A DNA stretch of 64,000 nt from Alteromonadales bacterium alter-6D02 (GTDB taxonomy: Bacteria > Pseudomonadota > Gammaproteobacteria > Enterobacterales > Psychrobiaceae), in contig PIZK01000023.1 in assembly GCA_002835545.1 (NCBI GenBank), forward strand, positions 62,001-126,000, written 5' to 3'. The notes under the pieces were generated by a model. The model was not told the origin of the DNA. It did no database searches and worked only from the letters and a program-made list of their open reading frames with translations. Below, piece by piece: positions 17,849 through 28,219 of the stretch. Made by a program: the position numbers and the translations under genes. The number at the start of each line of letters is the position of its first letter. The stretch's first letter is position 1.

Positions 17849-19066
17849 TCACCCACCATACCATTGTTCTAAACCAACAGCTATACTCGGGCAGTCTGAT
17901 TCAATGGCTAAATATCCACTGAGATTATCATGAAACAAATAAGCTATCACTAGTGGGTTTATTTTTAACGTGATCATCGCATGTTTGATATCGCTAAGTA
18001 ACTGTGTCATTGAAACCCTTTCCTGATGGACATCAAAGATAAAGCGTTGCTGGGCTTTGGCTAGTGCCCTAGAGTCCATGTTTCTATCTTGTTTTGCCCT
18101 AGCCCCTTTGCCAGGGAAAAGGTACAAACTTTCTCGATTAGTAAACTCAGTCACAACTTCTTTTAGTAACGCCTTTAGTGGCCCGGTTACTGGAATAGAT
18201 TTACCCGTTAACTTGCCATCACTTCCTCTCAATAGCCACCGGTTTGCTTTTATATCCTGTCGATAGCTCTGGCAGATTGTTGATAAACTTTGCCCAGTTA
18301 AAATTTGTAAGCGCAGTGTGAATAAAAAAGCTGAACGTCTAGTCGCTTTACTTGCTCGAAAATATATACCTTTTAATTGAGCACCACTGAGAATTGCGTC
18401 ACCATCACGAGGTTCTCGACTATTGAGATCACTATTAGATAAATCAGTCGACCCAAAAAAAGAAGGATCCACTTTCTTGATCGGTTGGTGTGTTAGATAT
18501 TGTTGATCAACAGCAAAACTTAACAAAGCTTTTAACTGACTCAAAATGACTTTCGCTTGGCTTTTTTTACCGGCTGAAACTAACGGCTTGAGCACCCTAA
18601 CCTCGACCAATCGTTGGCTGATTTTACTTAATTCAACACTACCAATTTTAGGTAAAATATCTACCTCAAAATTACGTTTTGCATCTTGAGAATTTTTGTA
18701 CTTTTTCATGATGAAATCAGCCCCCTTAAAACGCCAAAACGTCTTAAGTTTGACAGTCTGTTTTTCAGCCTCAAATTTCATTTGTACAATGTCTTTACCT
18801 TGTTTGACAAGAGGTTCGATTTGCATGGCAATACGTCTAGCAGTACCGACGTCCATTGTTGAACTGTTACCAATAAAATAATTAACTTGGCGGCCGTTTC
18901 GACCGCCAAGCCGATAATAGAAGTAATAACTAATCAAACGGTAACCATCAGAATTAGTTTTCCCAAACCTCGCATGAAAGCCACTAATCTGACTATCATT
19001 TACTCTTGTGACCTCAAGGGAACACTTTGCCAGCTCAGCTGCTGAAATACGCAATTTAAGATTCAA
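17849..19066 (-). pseudogene. Degenerate tyrosine recombinase (integrase-like), catalytic residues lost
   Basis: 405 residues if started at the TTG at 19066 after a GGTGG box; the frame is open to 19222 but the added hydrophobic segment is not family-like. The N-terminal part resembles the arm-binding domain of P4-type integrases (YRLGGRNGRQVNYFIGNSSTMDVGTARRIAMQI, then VKQGKDIV). The SAM-like core and a catalytic-like domain follow. The first catalytic Arg of the TGxR box is replaced (LTGQSLSTI). The HxxR box has no match (VSMTQLLSDIKHAMI). A His remains in LFHDN, and the Tyr (GYLAIES) is at unusual spacing. The frame itself is intact, so this may be an expressed DNA-binding relic rather than decaying DNA. 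Function unknown. Confidence 0.55.
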
Positions 19067-19987
19067 AAAACCACCACCCAACAAATTAAAGCACAAATGT
19101 AGCACACCCAAAGAACACTTAAAAGCCATATAATAACACTTAAGCACCCAGAACGGTAAAAACCCATCTACAAACCCTAAAGAGTGCAAAAATGAAAAAA
19201 TAATGAACAAAATTGTCATCAATCTCTATTTTTTCAAATTTAGACAACACAGGCCAAGAGAAAAACAACAAATTAATACAACCATTTAAAACGGTCAAAC
19301 TTAAACAAGTAAGCTTAAGATGTAGTACGTATCAGAACTAACAATGAAGCTCCCCCTTGCTCTTTTCTGTTTCTACAGTGTGAAAATAAATTGTTATTAC
19401 CTTCTACGAACACGGGATTTGTGATTGTTCTTCTGCTATATCATTGTAGAGAAAGCTCATAAACCTTAAACTACCGAGTCAATATTATGGCGCTTTTTAC
19501 ATCAGGACATTAATAGAAAAACATGCTTTTTTTTAGTCCAACTTAAGAGCAAAATCCATAACAGAAACCACCAAAAATAAGTGTCACAAAAAGCGAACAT
19601 TGGCAATCAAGATCAAAGGATAATAAGTAATAATTAGAGAGTTGAAAGTAGTGTTATTTGACGGAGTTTAGATTATTGAATAACCGTCTACATATTAACA
19701 ATAATCGGCTAAAAATTAGAATACTCTGTGACAGAATCCTTTATGGTCAAATTTATTAAAACCCCATACAAAGGATCATTTCGATGCTAATTATCTTAGG
19801 TGATTTTAAGGTTTGAATTAAACGATGAGATTAGTGACTATTCATAAGTCTGCTGTCCCTGATCTCAGGTTCTCCATTCTTATCGTGTCATCTCGCAAAA
19901 AGTAACTTGTTTCATTTAAAGTAATGGTGTTTCACTGCAACAAAATTTATAATGCGCTTTTATTGTAAATACTGCGTAGGAACTCCA
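19067..19987. other. Gene-free stretch upstream of the helicase gene
   Basis: About 920 bp without a credible reading frame on either strand. It is AT-rich with several A/T runs. I see a weak inverted repeat GACGG (19660-19664) / CCGTC (19684-19688). I found no tRNA-like fold, no attachment-site-like duplication and no clear terminator. It may hold the promoter and a long 5' leader of the helicase, as cold-induced DEAD-box genes often have, but I cannot show it. Confidence 0.4.
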
Positions 19988-21304
19988 TTGTCATTCTCTT
20001 CATTTGGCTTAGATAAACGACTCACCTCCTCTCTTGAGCATTTAGGTTTTGACCAAGCAACACCTATTCAATCAGAGGCGATCCCTGTAGCGATGAGCGG
20101 AAAAGATATCCTTGCCTCATCACAAACAGGCTCAGGTAAAACAATAGCGTTTTTATTGCCTATTATGCAGCGATTACTACGTCAAAAAGCATTTAGTAAA
20201 CGTGACCCTCGTGCTCTTATATTGGCACCAACACGCGAACTAGCTGCTCAGGTATTCCAAGACTTTAAAAAGCTTGCTGCGGGTACTCGCCTTAACGCAA
20301 CCTTAATTGTTGGTGGTGAGTCTTTTAATGATCAAGCAAAAGTTCTTCGCAAAGAGCCTGATATTATCATTGCAACACCTGGCCGCATTGCAGATCATCT
20401 AGAGCATCGCCATATTGCTTTAAATGCTCTTGAAGTGTTGGTGTTAGATGAGGCAGACCGTATGCTCGACCTAGGATTTGCCACAGCATTACGTCATATC
20501 AATAAGCAAGCTGATCATCGCAAACGGCAAACAATGCTGTTTTCAGCGACCATTGATGATAAAGAAATAAAAAACCTAAGTGTTGAAGTGTTACAAGACG
20601 CCAAACGAATCGAAATCGGTCACAGCACTGACAAACACAAGAATATAACGCAGAAAATGTACCTTGCCGATCACTTGGATCATAAAGAAGCATTGCTAAA
20701 AGCTATCTGTGAGCAGCCATTTGAGCAAATGTTAATTTTCACTGCGACTAAACATGACAGTGATCGTCTAGCGCAATGGTTAATAAGTCAAGATGTTAAC
20801 GCCGCAGCCTTACATGGTGACATGCCGCAGTCAGCACGTAATAAAGCTATGGATGACTTTAAACGCACTATCAGTAAAGTACTTGTTGCTACCGATATTG
20901 CTGCCCGTGGTCTTGACATAAAACACGTTAGTCATGTTGTTAACTTTGACCTTCCAAAACATCCAGAAGACTTTATCCATCGTATAGGGCGTACCGGACG
21001 GGCTGGTAATAACGGCGTCGCAATATCGCTGGTAAGTAAGAAAGACTGGCAAAGTCTTGAACGGATTCAACTACTGTTAAAAACTAACTTCAACTTCACT
21101 ACTATTGAAGGACTACAAGCAAAATTCAAAGGTATTAAGCCAAAGCAACCAAAAGTGGCTAAGAAAGTTGATTACCGTAAAAATAACAAGCCAACTTACA
21201 AAAAAGCGCTAAAGAAAGACAAACCAGCTAAAAAACTAGATAAGTCATTCGTCAATGCAGTCGAAGTCGGCCACATTCCAATGAAACGCAAGAAGAAAGA
21301 CTAA
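19988..21304 (+). CDS. DEAD-box ATP-dependent RNA helicase
   Basis: 438 residues from the TTG at 19988, which follows TAGGA at 7-8 bp and gives the typical N-terminus SFSSFGLDKRL; the ATG at 19952 would add 12 non-homologous residues. Motifs in order are the Q motif (FDQATPIQSEAIP), Walker A SSQTGSGKT, PTRELAAQ, VLDEADRML, LFSAT, VATDIAARGLDI and HRIGRTGRAG. A Lys-rich C-terminal tail (about 380-438) should bind RNA non-specifically. It resembles SrmB/RhlE-group helicases that act in ribosome assembly or RNA decay; I cannot fix the exact subfamily. Confidence 0.88.
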   Translation: MSFSSFGLDKRLTSSLEHLGFDQATPIQSEAIPVAMSGKDILASSQTGSGKTIAFLLPIMQRLLRQKAFSKRDPRALILAPTRELAAQVFQDFKKLAAGTRLNATLIVGGESFNDQAKVLRKEPDIIIATPGRIADHLEHRHIALNALEVLVLDEADRMLDLGFATALRHINKQADHRKRQTMLFSATIDDKEIKNLSVEVLQDAKRIEIGHSTDKHKNITQKMYLADHLDHKEALLKAICEQPFEQMLIFTATKHDSDRLAQWLISQDVNAAALHGDMPQSARNKAMDDFKRTISKVLVATDIAARGLDIKHVSHVVNFDLPKHPEDFIHRIGRTGRAGNNGVAISLVSKKDWQSLERIQLLLKTNFNFTTIEGLQAKFKGIKPKQPKVAKKVDYRKNNKPTYKKALKKDKPAKKLDKSFVNAVEVGHIPMKRKKKD

Positions 21305-21366
21305 TAGCTAGTGCTAGTCTCAATTCATTATTAGTACACTTTTCAATCACAAGCAACAATTGATAG

Positions 21367-21399
21367 CAGCCCTAAACGGATTAAATCTCTTTAGGGCTG
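21367..21399 (+). terminator. Hairpin after the helicase gene
   Basis: CAGCCCTAAA (21367-21376) pairs with TTTAGGGCTG (21390-21399) across a 13-base loop. The T-tract after it is poor (TCACTTT), so termination is plausible but not certain. Confidence 0.5.
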
Positions 21400-21882
21400 T
21401 CACTTTAATCAGTTATGTCTCTAGTTAAGTCACATAAGTTAAAATATCAATCCCATTAAATAATCAACAAAGTTTATAACTCGAATAAACAGATGAGAAC
21501 ACAGGTTTTACGTTCCAAGTGAACCTAAGTATCAACATCCATGTCGCTAAGGTATTTTTTATCCAATAGAGTTGTTCTATATAGATAAGAAATATCGACG
21601 CTATCATATGTTTAAACTGTGAAAAACGATCACATTATTAATGGAGTTATCACCATTGCTTTTAAGCCAAACTGAAGCTAACGCATCTCCATCACTACCG
21701 AGAAACCTGGGCAAGAGAATTAATCAAGACGTATAAATCGTTCGAATATATACCCATGAGTAACACGCCAACCTCTCGCACAAACGTATAATAAGTCGAG
21801 TCTACGAATCAAATACGTAGAGGAGCACTTATACAATGCGCACAAATAGTTGCCATAGTAGAAATGACAATGCTGTCATAAC
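21400..21882. other. Gene-free stretch between helicase and ihfA terminators
   Basis: About 480 bp with no convincing gene. A short hairpin TCTACG (21801-21806) / CGTAGA (21816-21821) precedes an AGGAG box and an ATG at 21836, but the frame behind it only runs antisense through ihfA. I see no RNA gene. Confidence 0.4.
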
Positions 21883-21912
21883 AAAAAAGCCAGCTGTTAC
21901 GCTGGCTTTTTA
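21883..21912 (-). terminator. Terminator of the pheS-pheT-ihfA operon
   Basis: AAAAAAGCCAGC (21883-21894), loop of six, GCTGGCTTTTT (21901-21911). Read on the minus strand it directly follows the ihfA stop codon and ends in a T-run. It is symmetrical enough to work in both directions. Confidence 0.9.
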
Positions 21913-22209
21913 CTATTTCTTAGCTTCTAATTGCTCTACACGAGCTTTGAGCTTTTGTCCTGCTCTGAAGGTCACCACACGGCGAGCTGAAATAGGAATA
22001 TCTTCTCCCGTTTTTGGATTTCGACCTGGACGTTCAGATTTATCACGCAGATCAAAATTACCAAATCCAGAGAGTTTGATTTGCTCACCATTCTCTAAAC
22101 AGCCACGAAGCTCTTCAAAGAAGAGTTCAACCATATCCTTGGCTTCTTTTTTACTAAAATCCAGTTTTTCAAATAGATGTTCTGCCATCTCGGCTTTAGT
22201 TAGGGCCAT
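21913..22209 (-). CDS. ihfA: Integration host factor alpha subunit
   Basis: 98 residues, the normal size. It has the HU/IHF fold with the DNA-intercalating arm [29 protein letters not shown], and IhfA-specific N-terminus [16 protein letters not shown]. It forms a heterodimer with IhfB (encoded at 42644-42934) that bends DNA by about 160 degrees. It starts 3 bp after pheT, as in enteric bacteria, so it is in the pheS-pheT operon. Confidence 0.95.
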   Translation of the reverse strand: MALTKAEMAEHLFEKLDFSKKEAKDMVELFFEELRGCLENGEQIKLSGFGNFDLRDKSERPGRNPKTGEDIPISARRVVTFRAGQKLKARVEQLEAKK

Positions 22210-22212
22210 AAA

Positions 22213-24600
22213 CTAGTCTCTTAATGTTGCACCAAATGAATCATTAGCAGCTTGTACAGCTTTCTCAACCACCAATGCGATCTCTTTTTCTTCCAAGGTA
22301 CGAGTTGAATCTTGCAATGTTAATGCGATTGCTAAACTCTTATAACCTTCTTCGATACCTTGACCACGATATACATCAAATAAGTTTATTCCAACTAACT
22401 GATTTTCGCCAACATTTTGAATGCTTTTTATCACATCTTTTGCGTTAACGTCATCTTTTACTACTAATGCGATGTCACGTCGATTAGCTGGAAACTTAGA
22501 CTGGGCAACGGCTTCAGGTAATTTCCGTTGCAACAGAGCAGCCTGAGTAATTTCGAAAACGATTGTGCGTCCATTTAAGCCCAAAGCCTTCTCATGCTGT
22601 GGGTGAATCGCACCAATAAAGCCAACTGACTCATCATTAACAAATATTTCTGCAGACTGACCCGGATGAAGTGCCGATAAGTTTGCTTTTCTAAACTCAA
22701 ACTTTCCAATGTCGGCAGATAATTCCATTAATGCTTCTAAATCCCCTTTCAAGTCGAAGAAATCGACTGAACGGTTTTCGATATCCCAATGCTCATCACT
22801 GATACCACCAGCAATCACACCAGAAATCATAGGGTCTTGTGAAATGCCATGTTCACTTTCACTATTAGGGTAAAAACGTAAACCCGTTTCAAATAGACGA
22901 ACACGACCTTGTTGGCGTTTTTGGTTATTACTTACCGCCTGTAACAAACCTGTCCATAAGCTAACACGCATCACTGACATATCTGCCGAAATTGGGTGCG
23001 GCAAGACTTTTGCGTCTAACTCAGGAAACAGAAGCTGCTGCTTCTTAGGGTCAACAAAACTATAAGTAATTGCTTCGTTAAAACCACGAGCAACTAATAC
23101 ATCTCGCAACTTACGTACTGGCAATTGCTTTTCATTATGTGCGCTCATGCTTAGCGTAGCTGTTGGCGACACATTAGGAATGTTGTTATAGCCATACACT
23201 CGAGCAACTTCTTCAACTAAGTCTGACTCGATATTGATATCAAAGCGGTATGACGGTGAACGACAAACCCAACCTTGCTCAGTCACAGTTACATCGATTC
23301 CTAAGCGAGTCAGGATCTCACTGATTTCTTCATCAGCGATAGTGATTCCAATAATGCGAGCGATACGCGAACGACGTAACTCAATATCAACAACTTTAGG
23401 TAAAGCTTCTTGAGATACCGCTTCAACAACAGGCCCCGCCTGTCCACCAACAATTTCTAATAAAAGATTTGTTGCACGTTCCATTGCATCCGACTGCAGT
23501 TCAAAATCAACACCACGCTCATAACGATGCGATGCATCTGTGTGTAGACCGTATTTACGTGCTTGTCCTGCAATCGCTAATGGTGCAAAGAATGCACTTT
23601 CTAAGAAGATATCTTGCGTTTGCTCAGTAACACCACTGTCCTGACCACCGAAAATACCAGCAATCGCAAGTGCTTTATTGTTATCAGCAATGACAAGTGT
23701 ATCTTGATTAAGCTTTGCTTCGTTACCGTCTAGTAACGTTAATGTTTCATCAGTATTTGCAAGGCGAACATCAATTGCGCCATCGATTTTAGCTAAATCG
23801 AATGCATGCATTGGATGACCCAGTTCTAATAGAACATAGTTGGTTACATCAACAACAGGATCGATAGAACGAATACCACTACGACGAAGTTTCTCTGTTA
23901 GCCAAAGTGGAGAAACTGCATTAAGGTTAATGCCCTTAATCACACGGCCTAAGTAACGCGGGCAAGCTTCATTCGCTGTTAATTTAATCTCAACAGTATC
24001 ATCAATTGAAACCTGCGCTGGAGAAATAGATACCGGCGTGATTTCGGTACGGTTTAATACCGCAACCTCACGTGCTAGACCTTTAATACCAAGGCAGTCA
24101 GCACGGTTAGCGGTTAAGTCAACATCAATAGTGACATCATCTAATGATAAGTATTCACGCACACATGTGCCGATTGGCGCATCGCTAGGTAGCTCTAAAA
24201 TACCATCACTATCATCAGCCATGCCTAATTCGCTAAACGAACACAACATGCCGAATGAAGGTTGACCACGTAATTTTGCTTTTTTAATCTTGAAATCACC
24301 GGGTAACACTGCACCGACTTTTGCCACAGCTACTTTTAAGCCTTGGCGGCAGTTTTTCGCCCCACAAACAATATCAACTAATTCGTCGTCACCAACATTA
24401 ATTTTGGTCACTTGCAATTTATCAGCATCAGGATGTTGTCCACACTCGACAACTTCACCAACAACAACATTTGTAAAAGACGCTGCAACAGGAGTTACGT
24501 CATCAACTTCTAAACCAGCCATTGTGAGTTGTGCTGACAATTCGTCACTCGTTACATTTGGGTTAACCCATTCACGTAACCATGATTCGCTAAATTTCAT
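22213..24600 (-). CDS. pheT: Phenylalanine-tRNA ligase beta subunit
   Basis: 795 residues, the standard length. The N-terminal tRNA-binding (EMAP-like) domain begins near residue 40 ([26 protein letters not shown]). The B3/B4 editing domain, the B5 domain ([18 protein letters not shown]) and a C-terminal ferredoxin-fold anticodon-binding domain ([17 protein letters not shown]) follow. With PheS it forms the alpha2-beta2 enzyme that charges tRNA-Phe. It follows pheS by 12 bp. Confidence 0.96.
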   Translation of the reverse strand: MKFSESWLREWVNPNVTSDELSAQLTMAGLEVDDVTPVAASFTNVVVGEVVECGQHPDADKLQVTKINVGDDELVDIVCGAKNCRQGLKVAVAKVGAVLPGDFKIKKAKLRGQPSFGMLCSFSELGMADDSDGILELPSDAPIGTCVREYLSLDDVTIDVDLTANRADCLGIKGLAREVAVLNRTEITPVSISPAQVSIDDTVEIKLTANEACPRYLGRVIKGINLNAVSPLWLTEKLRRSGIRSIDPVVDVTNYVLLELGHPMHAFDLAKIDGAIDVRLANTDETLTLLDGNEAKLNQDTLVIADNNKALAIAGIFGGQDSGVTEQTQDIFLESAFFAPLAIAGQARKYGLHTDASHRYERGVDFELQSDAMERATNLLLEIVGGQAGPVVEAVSQEALPKVVDIELRRSRIARIIGITIADEEISEILTRLGIDVTVTEQGWVCRSPSYRFDINIESDLVEEVARVYGYNNIPNVSPTATLSMSAHNEKQLPVRKLRDVLVARGFNEAITYSFVDPKKQQLLFPELDAKVLPHPISADMSVMRVSLWTGLLQAVSNNQKRQQGRVRLFETGLRFYPNSESEHGISQDPMISGVIAGGISDEHWDIENRSVDFFDLKGDLEALMELSADIGKFEFRKANLSALHPGQSAEIFVNDESVGFIGAIHPQHEKALGLNGRTIVFEITQAALLQRKLPEAVAQSKFPANRRDIALVVKDDVNAKDVIKSIQNVGENQLVGINLFDVYRGQGIEEGYKSLAIALTLQDSTRTLEEKEIALVVEKAVQAANDSFGATLRD

Positions 24601-24612
24601 GCTAATAGAACC

Positions 24613-25637
<1,025 letters not shown>

Positions 25638-25683
25638 GATATTAAATTGTTTTTGAAAGGCGATAATTCTACGTCATGACAAC

Positions 25684-25709
25684 ATCAATAGCTAGGCTAG
25701 GCTATTGAT
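25684..25709. repeat. Inverted repeat upstream of pheS
   Basis: ATCAATAGC (25684-25692) and GCTATTGAT (25701-25709) form a perfect 9-bp stem with an 8-base loop. There is no T-tract next to it on the minus strand. It may be an operator or part of the leader RNA. Confidence 0.45.
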
Positions 25710-25800
25710 AATTGGTCGATGATCATGCATTTAATCACATTTTTTAGTAGTTTTTACCTATAAAGGCAGCACACCACGCTTAAATAATATTCATTCTCAA

Positions 25801-26793
25801 TTATGTGAAATCTCGAAGAATTAATTTACCTTTGGTTTGATTCATTGCAATCCGTTCAAAAGCTACACTTACTTCATCATAACGGTAGCTTGTATCGATA
25901 ACAGGTTTAAGCCGTCCAACCTTAAAGCACTCACTGAATTGTTTCTCAAACTCACTCACAAGTTGTTGTTTATACACTAACGAGCGGTTTCTGAGTGTGG
26001 ATGATGTCAGTGTCACCCTTTTTGACAGTAATTTTGCAAAATCTAAACGCTCACCATACCGGCCACCCAACATAGCAAGATTGACAATAGTCCCATCAAT
26101 AGCTACTACATTGATGTTTCTGGTTAGGTACTTTGCCCCGATGAAATCAACGATAACATCGACACCTGATGTTTTTGTGCGCTGTACTATTTCCGTTTCG
26201 AAGCAACTCTGCTGATAATTGATACAATGATCTGCACCCAGTGACAGTGTAAATTGCGCTTTATCATCACTACTGACGGTGGTAAAAACCTCAGCACCAA
26301 CTGCTTTAGCAAGCTGTATTGCAGCAGAGCCAACACCACTTGCACCAGCGTGTATTAATACCCTTACGTGCCCCTGCGCTATCCGCTCATTTAACTTCGC
26401 AATCATAAATAGTGCTTGATAGGCCGTTAAAAAAGCCTCTGGAATGGCTGCGGCTTCAACAAAGCTTAATCCCTGTGGTATTGGCATAACACACACTTCT
26501 GGCACAACCACTTGTTCGGCGTAGCCCCCTCCAGATAATAACGCCATCACAGCCTGTCCCACTTCAAACTTTGAATTCTTCGGCGCACTCCTCACTACCC
26601 CAGCGACCTCTAGCCCAATAACATCACTTTCACCTACCGGCGGTGGGTATTTACCAGCAAGTTGCAATAAATCAGCTCGGTTAACACCACTTGCTTTAAC
26701 GTCTATTAACACGTCATTGACTTTCTTGATTACAGCAGGCTGTTCAGCAACAACCAAGTTATCTCCAGCTCTGCTGGGTATTAAACATTTCAT
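25801..26793 (-). CDS. NAD(P)H quinone oxidoreductase (PIG3-like zinc-free MDR family)
   Basis: 330 residues. GroES-like N-terminal domain with SGVNRADLLQLAGKYPPPVGESDVIGLEVAGVV, then a Rossmann fold with the cofactor loop HAGASGVGSAAIQLAKAVGA. The zinc ligands of alcohol dehydrogenases are absent. The sequence follows the TP53I3/QorB-like group, which reduces quinones with NADPH. It lies upstream of pheS on the same strand but with a gap of about 180 bp that contains hairpins, so separate transcription is likely. Divergent from rlmI. Confidence 0.85.
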   Translation of the reverse strand: MKCLIPSRAGDNLVVAEQPAVIKKVNDVLIDVKASGVNRADLLQLAGKYPPPVGESDVIGLEVAGVVRSAPKNSKFEVGQAVMALLSGGGYAEQVVVPEVCVMPIPQGLSFVEAAAIPEAFLTAYQALFMIAKLNERIAQGHVRVLIHAGASGVGSAAIQLAKAVGAEVFTTVSSDDKAQFTLSLGADHCINYQQSCFETEIVQRTKTSGVDVIVDFIGAKYLTRNINVVAIDGTIVNLAMLGGRYGERLDFAKLLSKRVTLTSSTLRNRSLVYKQQLVSEFEKQFSECFKVGRLKPVIDTSYRYDEVSVAFERIAMNQTKGKLILRDFT

Positions 26794-26977
26794 GATCTCA
26801 CCCTAAAAACTTCACTTTAATGTCACGCTAATTTTTCTCATTAACAATTGCAACTTATTTTACCTGTGCCAGTCCACAACTCGACGTACTAACGTTTATA
26901 TAACCACGATTTATGTTGCCTATCGATCACCTTCCCCGTAGAATCGCGCCACTATTTTTCGATTAGAGAAACCTCTT

Positions 26978-28168
26978 ATGCACCCTTCAATTATTCTTAA
27001 GCCCGGTCGTGAAAAAGCACTTAATCGACGTCACCCTTGGATTTTTTCCATGGCGATTAAAAAAGTTTCAGGTAAACCTGAGCTAGGGGAAACAGTCGAC
27101 ATACTTGATCATAACGGAAACTGGTTAGCGAGAGGGGCATACTCACCACAGTCACAAATTAGGGTTCGTATTTGGAGCTTCGATCAACAACAAAATATTG
27201 ATCAAGCGTTTTTTACAGCACGTGTTGAACAAGCCTTTTTATCACGTCAGGCTCTAATCAAAGAACAAGGGTTGACCGGATTTCGTCTAATTGCTGCTGA
27301 GTCTGACTACTTGCCAGGAGTTACCGTTGACCATTATGACAATACACTTGTATGTCAACTACTCAGTGCTGGGGCTGAATATAACCGTCACCTAATCATT
27401 GCTGCATTGGAAGCGGTCTTTCCACAACATACTATTTATGATCGCTCAGATGTTGACGTCCGTAAAAAAGAAGGACTTGCCAAGACACAAGGTGAAATCA
27501 AAGGTGTGCTTGAAGGTGGCTTAAGCATTATCGAAGAAAATGGCGTTAAAATTCTTGTTGATATTAAACAAGGCCATAAAACTGGTTTTTATTTTGACCA
27601 ACGTGATAACCGCCGCATCGCTGGTGAATTCTGTAAAGATAAGACAGTACTTAACTGTTTCAGCTATACAGGTACATTCGGTATCTATGCATTAAACAAT
27701 GGTGCCAAACATTTCACCAATGTTGATTTATCACAACCGGCACTGGATATTGCGAAACAAAACATCGAACTAAATAACCTTGACTTATCTCGCGTTGATT
27801 TTGTTCAAGCTGACGTTTTTAAACTGCTTAGAAAATACCGTGAAGAGGGCCGCACCTTCGATGTAATCATATTAGACCCACCTAAATTTGCTGATAATAA
27901 AGCCCAACTTACAGGGGCCTGTCGTGGTTATAAAGATATCAACATGGTTGCAATGCAGTTACTGAACCCAGGTGGCACCTTATTAACGTATTCATGTTCA
28001 GGATTAATGTCTGCGGATCTGTTTCAGAAAATTGTCGCTGATGCCGCTCTTGATGCGCGTCGTGACGCCCAAATTATCGCCAGACTATCGCAAGCTTCTG
28101 ACCACCCAATTGCAAGCACCTTCCCTGAGGGCTTCTACCTCAAAGGACTGGCATTAACTGTTTTATAA
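26978..28168 (+). CDS. rlmI: 23S rRNA (cytosine-1962-C5) methyltransferase
   Basis: 396 residues, the length of RlmI (YccW). N-terminal PUA domain ([25 protein letters not shown] ... GETVDIL), a linker with DVRKKEGL, and a Rossmann methyltransferase domain with [20 protein letters not shown] (SAM binding) and [13 protein letters not shown]. The segment TYSCSGLM contains the catalytic Cys typical of m5C enzymes. It is probably in one unit with the Lon-like gene 51 bp downstream. Confidence 0.93.
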   Translation: MHPSIILKPGREKALNRRHPWIFSMAIKKVSGKPELGETVDILDHNGNWLARGAYSPQSQIRVRIWSFDQQQNIDQAFFTARVEQAFLSRQALIKEQGLTGFRLIAAESDYLPGVTVDHYDNTLVCQLLSAGAEYNRHLIIAALEAVFPQHTIYDRSDVDVRKKEGLAKTQGEIKGVLEGGLSIIEENGVKILVDIKQGHKTGFYFDQRDNRRIAGEFCKDKTVLNCFSYTGTFGIYALNNGAKHFTNVDLSQPALDIAKQNIELNNLDLSRVDFVQADVFKLLRKYREEGRTFDVIILDPPKFADNKAQLTGACRGYKDINMVAMQLLNPGGTLLTYSCSGLMSADLFQKIVADAALDARRDAQIIARLSQASDHPIASTFPEGFYLKGLALTVL

Positions 28169-28219
28169 GTTACAATTAACCTAACACACTGATTAAAAAT
28201 AAATTAAGGATAAACTCAT

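Noticed and set aside
19067-19222. Hydrophobic N-terminal extension of the integrase-like frame
   Set aside because: It is unlike integrase N-termini and has no good start signal; it looks like chance open frame in AT-rich DNA.
17849-19987. Prophage or genomic island around the integrase relic
   Set aside because: No phage genes, no flanking duplication and no tRNA; the neighbours nadE and the helicase are ordinary chromosomal genes.
21730-21760. GTTCGAATA resembling a tRNA T-loop
   Set aside because: No acceptor, D or anticodon stem can be built around it.
21836-22216. 126-codon frame on the plus strand with an AGGAG box
   Set aside because: It runs antisense through the whole of ihfA, and its residues are a shadow of that gene.
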